The notes under the pieces were generated by a model, which was not told where the DNA came from, made no database searches, and worked only from the letters and a program-made list of their open reading frames with translations. This document shows positions 36,121 to 45,613 of a stretch of DNA of 64,000 nucleotides, in pieces. The DNA is from Crocodylus rhombifer (Eukaryota; Chordata; Crocodylia; Crocodylidae): positions 62,001 to 126,000 of the forward strand of contig JAVSML010000040.1 in NCBI GenBank assembly GCA_038503035.1, written 5' to 3'. The position numbers were made by a program, and so were the translations under genes. Position 1 is the first letter of the stretch, and each line of letters starts with the position of its first letter.

Positions 36121-37234
36121 GGTGCACCGTCTTTATATCTCCATTCACGAAGCACCAGGCATAAACCAATTCCATAACTGAAAGTTGCGTAGTATTTGGC
36201 TAAATTTTGCATATGCAGGCTTTTTCACAGGACCATAAGACAGTTGGGGTGCACAAGAGGATTGGTACTGCAAGAGACCTGTAACAGGGTAGGTAATGTG
36301 CAGAGCATTTGGATAAGCAAGGAATGTTCCACTAGGAGCATTAAAAAAAACCCAGAAGAGCAAGCAAGGGAGGAGGAAGCAAGCAGTGAATAGAACAGCC
36401 TGATACAAGAAGGGGCCATACTGCTGTGCTAAGACCAGAGCCAAAGAGCTCCCCATCTAGCATCCAGGACAAGACAGAATGATTTAAGCTTGTTTGTTTG
36501 CTTGCTTGTATGCTGTTTAAATACCATGTATTTGGGAGAGCTGGCTGAAGAGCTCCTCAGGGAGCAACACCTGCCTGCAGAAGTCACCAGTATAGGCCAT
36601 CTGCTTAGAAGACCTTACATAGAATACTTCAGGCTGTATTTCTCAAGAACTCATCATTTGGCTTCTCACAGCTTCGTAAAGCAGCAAGGCTAGAAAATTA
36701 AAGCACTTTTTCTCCCTCTTATTGTTCTTATAGTTTTATGAATATAGTGAGCTACTCCATGCTTTGCTGTCATATAACACAGAGCGCAGGCTAAAGAAAC
36801 ATATTTGAGGGAGAAAAAGAAGTATGAAACTGCCAAAACCTGAGTAACTTACAGATAGGCAAACATATTACCTCACCAATCTTTCTCCATCCTGGGGTGG
36901 CTGAGCTGTTTTTCAGATGGTAAAGCCCATATGATAAATTTTAGCTGTAGTATACAAATACCTGTATAATCTGGAATGTGGCAACTGACCAGTGGATCAG
37001 TTGCTTTCTAAATCTGGCTTTAATTTTTCAGAAGTTCACCTGTATCTTTACCCTTCTATTTTTCTGTTCATTGCTACTAAGAAACTAACTTAAAGGTTTT
37101 GGATTGCATTAAGTTAGTATCTGCAAGTATATGTTTCTTCATTTAGTTGTCTCTCTAGAAAAAATACTTCTTTAGTAATTTAAATTTAAAATACTGATAT
37201 GCCACAACCCATCAGTTGAGGTTAAGGAACCTCT
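36121..37234. other. Non-coding DNA, no feature recognised
   Basis: Short open frames only, no family assigned. Confidence 0.5.
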
Positions 37235-37493
37235 GCATTAGGGGAGGAAGGTTAATGTAGTTGCAGCAAGGGAAGTTTAGGTTAGCTGTTAGGAAAAACT
37301 TTCTCACTAGGAGAGTAGTAAAACATTGTAATAGGTTTCCCAGAGAGATTGTGGAATATTTGTCTTTGGAGGTTTTTAAAACGTGGCTAGACAAAGCCTT
37401 GGCTGGGATGATAGAGTTGGGGTTGGTCCTGCTTTGAGTTGGGGGTTAGACTAGATGACTTTCTCAGGTCCCTTCCAACTGTAATTTTTCATA
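37235..37493 (+). mobile_element. Older CR1 copy, ORF2 C-terminus and 3' UTR
   Basis: The plus strand reads FRLAVRKNFLTRRVVKHCNR-like, then FPREIVEYLSLEVFKTWLDK, and then the 3' UTR block gggggttagactagatgactttctcaggtcccttccaactg. Differences from A and B (TWLDKALAG against RRLDVYLAG) mark a third, older CR1 type. It meets a minus-strand CR1 end at about 37494. Confidence 0.85.
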
Positions 37494-37560
37494 GTTTCAC
37501 AGTTGATCGTGTCATAGTTGTTAGGGGCTGGAAAGGGCCTTACAGATTTTCTATAGTGGT
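37494..37560 (-). mobile_element. Old CR1-type 3' end, tail-to-tail with previous copy
   Basis: catagttgttaggggctggaaagggccttacagatttt is a reversed CR1 3' end. It abuts the forward CR1 end, so two copies converge tail to tail. Confidence 0.6.
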
Positions 37561-38669
37561 AGTGAGGAAGTGGCATGAGAAGCCAAGTAAATTTGTGTCA
37601 TTTATTTTATGAGGTAGAGGAAGTTACTTACTGGGCAGCTGGTGGGGGAGGTGACCTGGCAATACCATTGGTGCAGACAGAAGTGACAATTTTCACCTGA
37701 TCTGATGCTAGGAAGTGGTTTAAAGCCATGAACAAAGAGAAGTGTGCAGCCACAGGCCACTGTGAAAGGGTCCCAGCCCATGAAAATTTGAACCTCATTA
37801 TATGAGGGTTCAGATGAACATACTCCAAAATGGTGCACATTCTGTAACTTGTGTCTGCGGAGTTCCAAACCTTTCACTGTTTTCAGAATGGGAGAGGGGA
37901 AAGGGAGTTTAGTCTGGGTTTTTTTACTTGGTGCTGGAGAGTGGGGAATCCCAAGAACAAGTTCCCTCTGCTTTCTTTTCCCCCTCCCATTCTGAAAATG
38001 GTGATAGGCTGGGAGGGTGAATGGTGTTGCTATGGAGACAAGGCTAAAGGCTCACAGCAAGCAGCTGGAATTCCCAACTTCCAGGCTGAAGAGTGAACTT
38101 CTGTTTGGTCCGGGCAACTGTTGTCACTCATACTGCTTCCTGCAAAGTGCTGTGAGTTGCAATGGGGAGCTGCTTTTCTGTCTGTGACCCAGTTGTTTCA
38201 TTGCTTCCTGCTAAATTCTAGTCTCCCCTGACACTTTGTTGCCCTCTGCTCATGATGAAGAAACATTTAGCATTATATGCTTTATCATGGGGGAAAAAAT
38301 ACTCTTTTGAGTCTGCGGATCTGTCACAAACTAAAATTGGCTGTTCCTCAGCTGCTGGCTCCATTAATTCCATCCCCCAAATCTCTTTTAAAAAGACTGT
38401 TGTCTTGCTGACCTATGAAACATTGCATGTAGATGGAGACCCATATGTCTAGATAAGCTGTTGCAGAATACCTGAGTGGACCCTGAAAGCATAAGATTAT
38501 CTCCTTTAACTTTTTAAGCCTTCTAACATAGAGGTTCACATAGTACTGATTATGCATGTAAATGTGCCCCCTATAAATAACTTTCAGTTTACTACAGACA
38601 TTAACAGTACATATACTATGTATCTGTGGTTCTGTTGAGCAAAGGTGTATCTGTTTTTTTCCTGCTCTA
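37561..38669. other. Non-coding DNA, no feature recognised
   Basis: Near 37625 the minus strand has a donor-like cag|taagtaac after a proline-rich open frame, but no acceptor was found. Treated as non-coding. Confidence 0.45.
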
Positions 38670-39035
38670 AGCTTCCAAGATGATGACCTTGGTATGGGGA
38701 TCAGGTACTGTTTTGATGGAGATATTTTCAACCTGCGCAGGCTTTGAGTGAACTCCAGAGGCCAGCCATGCTTCACGACTTTCTCTTCACTGATGACTGT
38801 GCGTTATGAGGAGGATCAAAGGCTGGCATCCATGCAACGATCCATGGACCTATTCTTGTCAGCCTGTGACAACTTCAAGCTCACTATTAACATGAAGAAA
38901 ACCTGAAGTCATGTTTCAAGCTGCACATGGCACAACACCCCAGGAACCACATGTCTCCGTTAAAGGCTAACAACTGTCGATGGTCAACAACTTTGTCTAT
39001 TTAGGCAGAACACTCTCCCATGCTGTCCACATCTA
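38670..39035 (+). pseudogene. Reverse-transcriptase relic of a non-CR1 LINE clade
   Basis: Three frames together show a non-LTR reverse transcriptase. The pieces are FQDDDLGMGIRYCFDGDIFN followed by LRRL (38672-38745); HDFLFTDDCAL, the catalytic palm loop with xTDD (about 38772-38810); and MQRSMDLFLSACDNFKLTIN followed by MKKT (about 38833-38905), then VNNFVYLGRTLSHAVHI (about 38979-39030). The pattern FADDCAL / MDLFSxACDNFGLTI / FTYLGSTLS is known from animal LINE reverse transcriptases outside the CR1 group. I lean towards an RTE- or L2-related clade without certainty. Stops and frameshifts throughout, and no endonuclease or tail, mean an inactive old fragment. Confidence 0.75.
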
Positions 39036-39589
39036 TGACTGTGGCAGCGCACCTTGGGGAGCTTGCCATGTTAAGGGCTGGAGGCAGACACCTGGCAGGT
39101 GCCTGATTAGGGTGGCCATTTTAAGATCCAGTGTAGTTTCCTATGGCATTTGCTTGAGCGTTTTGGCTTTTTGGGCCTATCATGTGTGGCTGTCTCCTTG
39201 TGGGTCAGCAGCTTGCCCTCCAGTGGGAAACTCTAAAGTCCCCAGGGGTTCTCTCCTGCCATGACTTGATGTTAAGGATTATTGCTGGGAGGAGGTTCTC
39301 AAGTCCTGCCTCTCCTGGTTCCCTCTTCGATCTCTAGCTTTGCCTCCCCTACAGCCTGCTTTACTTCAACCATAGATGATGTTAGGTCTTGGCTGAGGCT
39401 AACCCAAAGCAATGAACCATGGTTGGGCTTTAGCCCGTATTTAATCTCAGTCCTAGTTTGGACAGTGTACCGTCCTTGTCCAGGCCTCACGTCGGCCTAA
39501 CTCATCGGTGTGTGTACCCTCCTTTGTTCAGGTGCCTTCCTTCAGGGCTCACTCACTCCCCACGTGTTACTTATGGCTTTTAATATCTT

Positions 39590-39599
39590 NNNNNNNNNN
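39590..39599. other. Assembly gap (10 N)
   Basis: Ten unresolved bases. Confidence 0.98.
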
Positions 39600-39785
39600 T
39601 TGGGGTTGCCACCGCTTGCCCCTGCCAAGTGGCTCCCAGCCACTCCAGGCTCTCAGAAGGCCTCAGTTCCTATTCCTCCTGGATCTTGGCCTGTGGGGAT
39701 TGTATCCCTCTCTCGGAAGGCTAGCCGGTGAATTGACATCTGCATGCATTCACAAAGCGTTCCCATGGTGGTATGGGGGAGTGCA

Positions 39786-39976
39786 TTTGGTCTTCGGCAG
39801 CATTCTGCTGTTGCTGCTTTTCCTGCTGCTCCTGCATTGATGTGGCTTTTCTTTTTGTGGCAGCATCTCTGCCGCAGCACCTTTGATTTTTGGTGGCATT
39901 CTTCGGCTGCTACTTTTCCCTCTGCTCCTGCACCAGAGGTGAGTTTTGGTTCGTGGCAGCATCCCTGCCACACCAA
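39786..39976. repeat. Two-copy 96-bp tandem repeat
   Basis: Unit one (39786-39881) starts tttggtcttcggcagcattc. Unit two (39882-39976) starts tttgatttttggtggcattc. Both then carry ctgct..cttttcc..ctgctcctgca and end with gtggcagcatc.ctgcc.ca. The period is a multiple of three, but no protein family was recognised on either strand. Confidence 0.7.
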
Positions 39977-40966
39977 GTTTATATAGGATGAGGCAGCAGT
40001 TTGCTGCCAGTGGCCAGGAGAGAAATATCAGCTGAGCTACGGCTCAGGAACATCTTGGAGGTAAGGGCAGGAGCTATGGGAATGGTTTGGAGGCTCCTGG
40101 TCCTGGGCATGACCTAAAACTCCAACCTGCCAGGGTAGGGAGGCCTGGTGTAGCAGTCTCAATTAAATATCATGACTGCTAACCTCCTTGGCAAAAGGCA
40201 GGTAGGGGCACCTTAAACCCAGGCCCCACCATCTGGTGGATAATTGGTGAGAGCTGTGAAGCAGTTTGGCCAGGTATGCCTGTTAGTAGGCACCTGAGCC
40301 CAGAAAGGACAAAGGGCCCCGGAGGGGGAAGTATTGTAGTGAACAGTTATGGTGATGGCCCACTCAGAGTAGGGTGCAAAAAGGAGTACTTGAAGGACTG
40401 TGTGCATAGGGTGCAGAGTAGGGCTTCTGAGGGAAGCTTGAAGGGCTGCACCAGGGAGGTACTGGGTAGGGCTGTGAGAGTGGCCTGAAGGACAGTACAT
40501 GGGCCAATCCCCATGAGTGAGAATAAAGGGGCCCAGGGCAGTCAGCCTGGTATTTGGCATAAGGCCAGGCCACATAGAGTAGGGGACCTTGGGGGAACCA
40601 AAGGGCTGAGTGTGTCCTACCGGAGTGCAAGTAGCAAAGGGGCCACTTGAGGGGAGCAAAGGTGGTGGAGTACGGCCCATGTAATGGGCAGTATGTTAGA
40701 AGCCCCTGTGAGAGGGGGGATGGAGTGAATGTGTGCATGATAGAGGCCCAACAGTGGACTGAATTTGACCCAGCCATGAAGTGGGGAGAACAATAATAAT
40801 TTGGATGCACTGGCCTTCGAACAGCAATGCACAGCAGAAGTGATGAAGAAATGTGTGGCCAGCAAAATGAAAACCTCTTGTACCCAGACCTCATTACTTT
40901 CCTGCCCCTGCTGCAGTAGATTGTTCGAGGCAAAGGTCAGGCTTATAAATCACCTATGTACCCACC

Positions 40967-41088
40967 CTCCATTCCCCTCCTTTCTCTTTCCTCTCTGTCT
41001 TTTCTCCTTTTTCCCTTTTTTATCCTCTTCTCCCTCCCTGTTCCTTTCCCACTTCTTTTCTCTCTTCTTCCCCCCCACCCACCCTGCT
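40967..41088. repeat. Polypyrimidine (C/T) tract
   Basis: About 120 bases almost purely C and T on the plus strand (ccctcctttctctttcctct...cttctttccccccc), interrupted by a few A or G. It is a low-complexity sequence able to form triplex DNA in principle. Confidence 0.85.
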
Positions 41089-41774
41089 GGATGCAGTTGT
41101 CTTCACCTGCAAAGGATGGACAAGCTTCTAAGTAAAAACTGTGGAGAAAGAAATCATACTTCCAAATTGCACCTATTTACTTATTTGATAGACAGCTGAC
41201 AACTTGAATAAACATACAAGTCTACAAACAACGTTGTGCAATTGCAGCATGTGACATTTTCAATTTATATATCATCTACAGGCCTTGAGTTTCTCATTGT
41301 ATTTAATATTAGGAGCAAACTTGCTTGATTCCATTTACAAGTAGTAAATGTTATCTTTTTTCTGACTGCTTAATAGCCAAGGATTACAAATGGCCTGTTT
41401 AAGATTTTAATAGGCAGCATCTGCCAGTAAACTGTAAAGGTTTTGGAAGTGTACCAGAAATGCACACATGGTTAATAGAGTTTGTAGAGATGTGATTTTT
41501 TCTACTTGGGCAAATGAGTAATGACTATTGGGATTTTAAGAAGCCAAAGGGATTTAAGCACCCAAGTCCTACTGAAATTTAATGAGACCTAGGTGCTCAT
41601 ATACCTGAGCTTTATTTGGAAATTTTACTTATACATAATGCTCAGTAGCCTGTTTTCAACCATAACATGCTTTACCAGTTTGAGAGCGTTTATCTCTACT
41701 CTGCAGGTTTACAAACAAAGGTCTTCAAAACTAGCTGGTATGTGCCAAACTGATACAGTGAGTCAATGGAAAAG
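41089..41774. other. Non-coding DNA with one old repeat-like block
   Basis: 41545-41605 (gggatttaagcacccaagtcctactgaaatttaatgagacctaggtgctc) is a semi-palindromic block of a kind common in sauropsid old repeats. The family could not be assigned. Confidence 0.4.
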
Positions 41775-41840
41775 ATGGGAATCAAACCAACCTATGTCAA
41801 ACTTCCCTGCTCTTACCAATGGACTGCTAGCTCCCCAAGT
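41775..41840 (-). mobile_element. tRNA-derived SINE head (MIR-like)
   Basis: On the plus strand, gatgggaatcaaaccaacc (inverted B box) is followed by ctgctcttaccaatggactgctagctc (inverted A box). The order and about 45-base spacing are those expected for a reversed polymerase III promoter. It is diverged. Confidence 0.5.
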
Positions 41841-42452
41841 ATGAGTTGGTATAATTAGCAGAATTAAGTAAATATATGGGACTGTGGTACAGATTTAATA
41901 CTCTTTAAAGATAACGGGTCATGTCTACCCCCCTCCCCCTGGAATATAATGCCTGGTTCACATTAGAGAATTCTGTAAAAAAGTAAATGCTGCAGATGTT
42001 ACTTTGGGTGAAAATCTCATGAGAAGAAGGGTTTTTCTTTCTTGTGTGTTGACAAGTAGAATGGGCCACCTGAGATATCAGGCAATGAACAACTACCAGA
42101 CATGTGGAACAAGGGAGAAAAGAGGCAGAATAGCTGAAATACTTCCATATGCTTTCAATGCTCTATTGTGATTTTTTTTTTGTGTAAATACCCCTCTAAA
42201 GGGGCCATTGTCAGGGGAAGTATTTTTACTTCAGGCTTGGAAGTAGCTAGGCATGTCAGTGCAAGAGTAGTGTGTTGGTTCTTTTGGAAGCTAAAGGCCT
42301 GTCGCTGAATTATTCTCTTTGCTAAAAGGAAAGCTTTCATTGAAACAAATCTTACCAGCTGGTGCTGTTTGCATGTCCTAGAAAATGTGAGGTCTTGGCT
42401 TCAGCTTTCCAATGAAAACACTTCTGTTTGGACCTTATTTCATGGCAGAAAC

Positions 42453-42498
<46 letters not shown>

Positions 42499-43051
42499 AT
42501 GTAATCAGGGTTGCAAACTACAGAAGTCTGGATGATATTTATATAGCGCTTATAGTCAGGCTCAGAGCTGCCTTTTTGAAATATTAATCTGAAATCTCTA
42601 AAACTAGTCATGCGGAGCAAATATCAATACTGTTAAATCAAAATGTGTGGAGCCTAAACTTGCACAAGGAATAATAATGTGAGTTTGCCATACATAATTA
42701 TGTTTAAAGCAGTGACATGTATAAATCCTTGATATTGTTTACTTGCATATCTAAATCTATTGATAGTAATTAAAAAGTTTATTTAGGGCCTTGGTTTAAA
42801 ATGTGCCCTATTGTGTGGTCTTTAGTGTATAGCTATACTTCTTGTTGTTCTAAAATAAGCATGATTATCTATATGTAGGTTAGTATACCACATATTTTTT
42901 ATAGTGGAAATTAGACTCCAAAATAACATTTTAATTAGTTGTAGCCAATATGGTTTATTCTTTCCTAAAGAACCTCTCTGGGAAAATTCCATAATTAATC
43001 CTTTCATATTTCAAATTAAAATTGCTCCCATATTACTACATTTGAGTAAAT

Positions 43052-43052
<1 letters not shown>
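41841..43052. other. AT-rich non-coding DNA with a GT microsatellite
   Basis: No gene recognised. (TG)n at 42454-42496 is annotated separately. Confidence 0.55.
42454..42496. repeat. TG microsatellite
   Basis: About 21 perfect TG units. Confidence 0.95.

Positions 43053-43084
<32 letters not shown>
43053..43084. repeat. GT microsatellite
   Basis: About 16 perfect GT units, about 75 bases from the 3' end of the CR1 copy. Confidence 0.95.
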
Positions 43085-43085
<1 letters not shown>

Positions 43086-43342
43086 CAGGGGGTGGGTGTA
43101 AATATTACTTAATTCCTATGATTTAGAGTGATAGAAAGGTGCCATTTATTTAATAGATTTCATAGACATCAGGGCTGGAAGGGACCTCGGGAGATCATCG
43201 AGTCCAGCCCTGTGCCCAAAGGGCAGGAAGTCACCTGGGGTCATAGGATCCCAGCAAGATAAGCATCCAATTTACTCTTGAAGGTGTTCAGTGTAGGTGC
43301 TTGAACCACCTCCGCTGGCAGACTGTTCCAGACCTTGGGGGC

Positions 43343-44683
43343 TCAGACAGTAAAGAAATTCTTCCTTATGTCCAGCCTGAAACGGTCTTGCAGGAGTTTG
43401 TGACCGTTTGACCTCGTCATCCCTTGGGGCGCTCTGGTGAACAAACGTTCCCCCAGATCCTGGTGGTCACCCCTGATAAACTTATAGGTGGCCATCAGAT
43501 CACCCCTGAGCCTGCGCTTTTCCAGGCTAACGAGTCCCATGGCTCTCAGCCTGTCATCATAAGATCTGTTTTCCTGACCTCTGATCATGTGCGTGGCTCT
43601 CCTCTGGACTCTCTCAAGCTTCTCCACATCCTTTTTGAATTGTGGAGCCCAAAACTGGATGCAGTACTCCAGCTGTGGCCTCACCAAGGCCTTCTCGTCT
43701 GCCCATTTGCTGAGCTTGTCCAGGTCAGCCTGGATCACCCGCCTATCTTCTGGCGTGGATGCTTTGCCCCAAAGTTTGGTGTCATCGGCGAACTTGGCCA
43801 GTCCACTCCTGACTCCAATGTCCACATCATCAATGAAGATGTTGAACAGGATGGGTCCAAGGACAGAGCCTTGAGGGACCCCACTGGTCACAGGGCACCA
43901 CGATGAGTGACTGCCATCAATTACAACCCTCTGGGTCCGACCACAGAGCCAATTTCCCAGCCAGCGGATCGTGGTGGAGCCAAGGCCACAACTGGCCAGT
44001 TTGGCCAAGAGGTGATCATGGGATACCAGATCAAAAGCTTTTTTGAAGTCAAGATATATGACATCAATCTCTTCTCCCTGGTCCAGGTGATAGGTCACCT
44101 GGTCATAGAAGGAAATGAGATTGGTCAAACAAGACCTACCTGCAACAAACCCATGCTGGCTATCCCTTAGGATGTTAGCCTGGGCCAGTCCCTCAAGGAT
44201 GGCCTCCTTAATAAACTTTTCTAAGATCTTCCCCAGGATAGAAGTCAGGCTAATGGGCCTGTAGTTAGCTGGATCCACTCTCCTCCCTTTCTTGAAGTTT
44301 GAAACCACATTGGCCGCCTTCCAGTCTTCGGGCACTATACCAGAGTGCCAGGAGTTTTCAAAGATCTGTGCCAGGGGCTGGGCTATGACGCTCACCAGCT
44401 CCTTGAGTACCCTGGGGTGCAGATTGTCAGGGCCAGCTGACTTGAAGGTATCCAGCTTCTCAAGATGTTCCTTCATGAGGTCAGCATTTATGGAGGGTAG
44501 GGGATCCCCAGCACCTGGATCTCCCTGTCCCATAGCAGGCATGGGTGTCCCATGGGACTGATGAAAGACTGATGCAAAGTACCTATTTAATGGGTTGGCT
44601 TTTTCCTGGGCGTCAGTTGTCAGTTGCCCCATCTGGTTTAGCAGGGGTCCAACGTTGCCCTTGCTTTTCCTCCGGCTCCCCAC
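43343..44683 (-). pseudogene. CR1 ORF2 reverse transcriptase with in-frame internal deletion
   Basis: This 446-codon frame holds the whole polymerase palm: NYRPISLTS (140-148), GFVAGRSCLTNL (178-189), YLDFKKAF (210-217, first catalytic Asp), GVPQGSVLGPILFNIF (268-283) and FADDTKLWG (298-306, catalytic Asp pair). At about residue 330, KWADEK jumps straight to ALVRPQLEYC. The copy at 47657 has about 85 further residues there, so that block is deleted in frame here. The frame ends at NFFTV, where the sister copy at 63350 has a CGA codon and this copy has TGA, so a CpG transition explains the stop. Upstream, only one TGA divides it from the endonuclease frame. Catalytic residues are intact, but the deletion and truncation make activity unlikely. 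Confidence 0.9.
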
Positions 44684-44686
44684 ATA

Positions 44687-45418
44687 TCAGAAAAAGGACT
44701 TTTTGTTGTCCTTGATGCTTGAAGCTAGTTGGAGTTCAGTTGCAGCCTTGGCTTTCCTGGTTTGCTCCCTGCAGGACCAGACCAGTGCAGAATAATCCTC
44801 CTTGGAGGTGAATCCCGTCCTCCATCCTTTGTAGGCCTTCCTTTTTAGCCGCAGGAGGTCCACTAGGTCCCTGGAGAGCCAGGAGGGCTGCTGTGCCTTC
44901 TTGCTGCCTTTCCTCCATGTTGGAATAGATTTAGCTTGTGCATTGAGGATCGCTTCCTTAAGAAGCAACCACTCTTCTTGAACTCCCATCTCCCTGGGGT
45001 CATGGTCCCTAAGGGCCTGACCGACAAGCCTCTTGAGCTTGTCAAAGTTGGCTTTTCTGAAGTCAAGGACTTCTGTGTTGCTGACTGACTTGCCAGCTTT
45101 ATGGCGGATGGTGAAGGTGATCAGCTCGTGGTCGCTGTCACCCAGCTTCCCATCGATCACTAGGTCACCGATTAGGTCGTCCCCCGTAGCCAGTACCAGG
45201 TCAAGCAGCGCTTTGCCTCTCATTGGCCCATAGACTTCTTGAGTCAGGTAGAGGTCATCCACGCACGAGAGAAAGCTTTGCGACCGCTCGGATTTTGCTG
45301 AGTGATCTTCCCACGAGATGTCTGGGTAATTGAAGTCACCCATGACAACCAAGGTCCTGGAGCAAGCGGCCTCAGTCAGTTCCCGGGCGAACTCCTGGTC
45401 AATTAATATAATAAGCAT
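44687..45418 (-). pseudogene. CR1 ORF2 endonuclease C-terminal part
   Basis: The 243-codon frame begins just inside the truncated endonuclease (QEFARELTEAACSRTLVVMG) and shows GDFNYPDISWEDHS (27-40, the D-x-N site), LLDLVLATGDD (71-81) and GDSDHELI (93-100, SDH catalytic motif). The linker leading to the polymerase follows (KGSKKAQQPSWLSRDLVDLL, CREQTRKAKAATELQL, IKDNKKSFF). The next codon is TGA, where subfamily B reads Arg in the same context (FFRYIGS), after which the reverse-transcriptase frame carries on in register. The N-terminal endonuclease with its Asn and Glu sites is lost through 5' truncation. Confidence 0.88.
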
Positions 45419-45605
45419 TTAAACCTACTAAGGATCCATGCTAGAGTATTTCACTTAATCTCATGATTCCTTAAACTTGTGAACAATCTCATGTCATGGC
45501 TTGTTGATTAGTTTCTAAATAAAGTGTTTTTGATTCTATGTTCTCATTTTGGAAATGAGAGTGAATATATATTTATATTTTGATTAATATTCTTCTGCAT
45601 GCAAC
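45419..45605. other. Short AT-rich spacer
   Basis: Nothing recognised between the CR1 5' edge and the hAT-like element. Confidence 0.5.
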
Positions 45606-45613
45606 TCCTACAA

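Larger units (their letters stand above)
39036..40966. other. GC-richer tract, class unknown, with 10-N gap and 96-bp tandem pair
   Basis: Composition is higher in GC than the surroundings and stretches look repeat-like (for example gagtagggtgcaaaaag.../gtgcagagtaggg near 40367-40412). No LTR ends, primer-binding site, polyprotein motif or host exon was recognised. The gap is at 39590-39599. Confidence 0.4.
43158..45418 (-). mobile_element. CR1 LINE, long 5'-truncated copy (subfamily A)
   Basis: Read on the minus strand the copy begins in the endonuclease domain near 45410, runs through reverse transcriptase and C-terminal region, and ends in the CR1 3' UTR (ggatcctatgaccccaggtgac...gtcccttccagccctgatgtctatgaaat) at 43158. 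Both tail and subfamily signature match 61880-63528. The coding region is unusually well preserved, with an endonuclease frame and a reverse-transcriptase frame separated by a single stop. One in-frame internal deletion and a second stop near the C-terminus are also present. Confidence 0.93.

Noticed and set aside
37628..37840. Minus-strand frame ending at a good donor-like site
   Set aside because: No acceptor upstream, and the composition is not protein-like at the proline-rich end.
39036..40966. Endogenous retrovirus or LTR element
   Set aside because: No paired LTRs, primer-binding site, polypurine tract or gag/pol motif could be identified.
43424..44795. Plus-strand frames of 87-160 codons
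   Set aside because: They are antisense shadows of CR1 ORF2.
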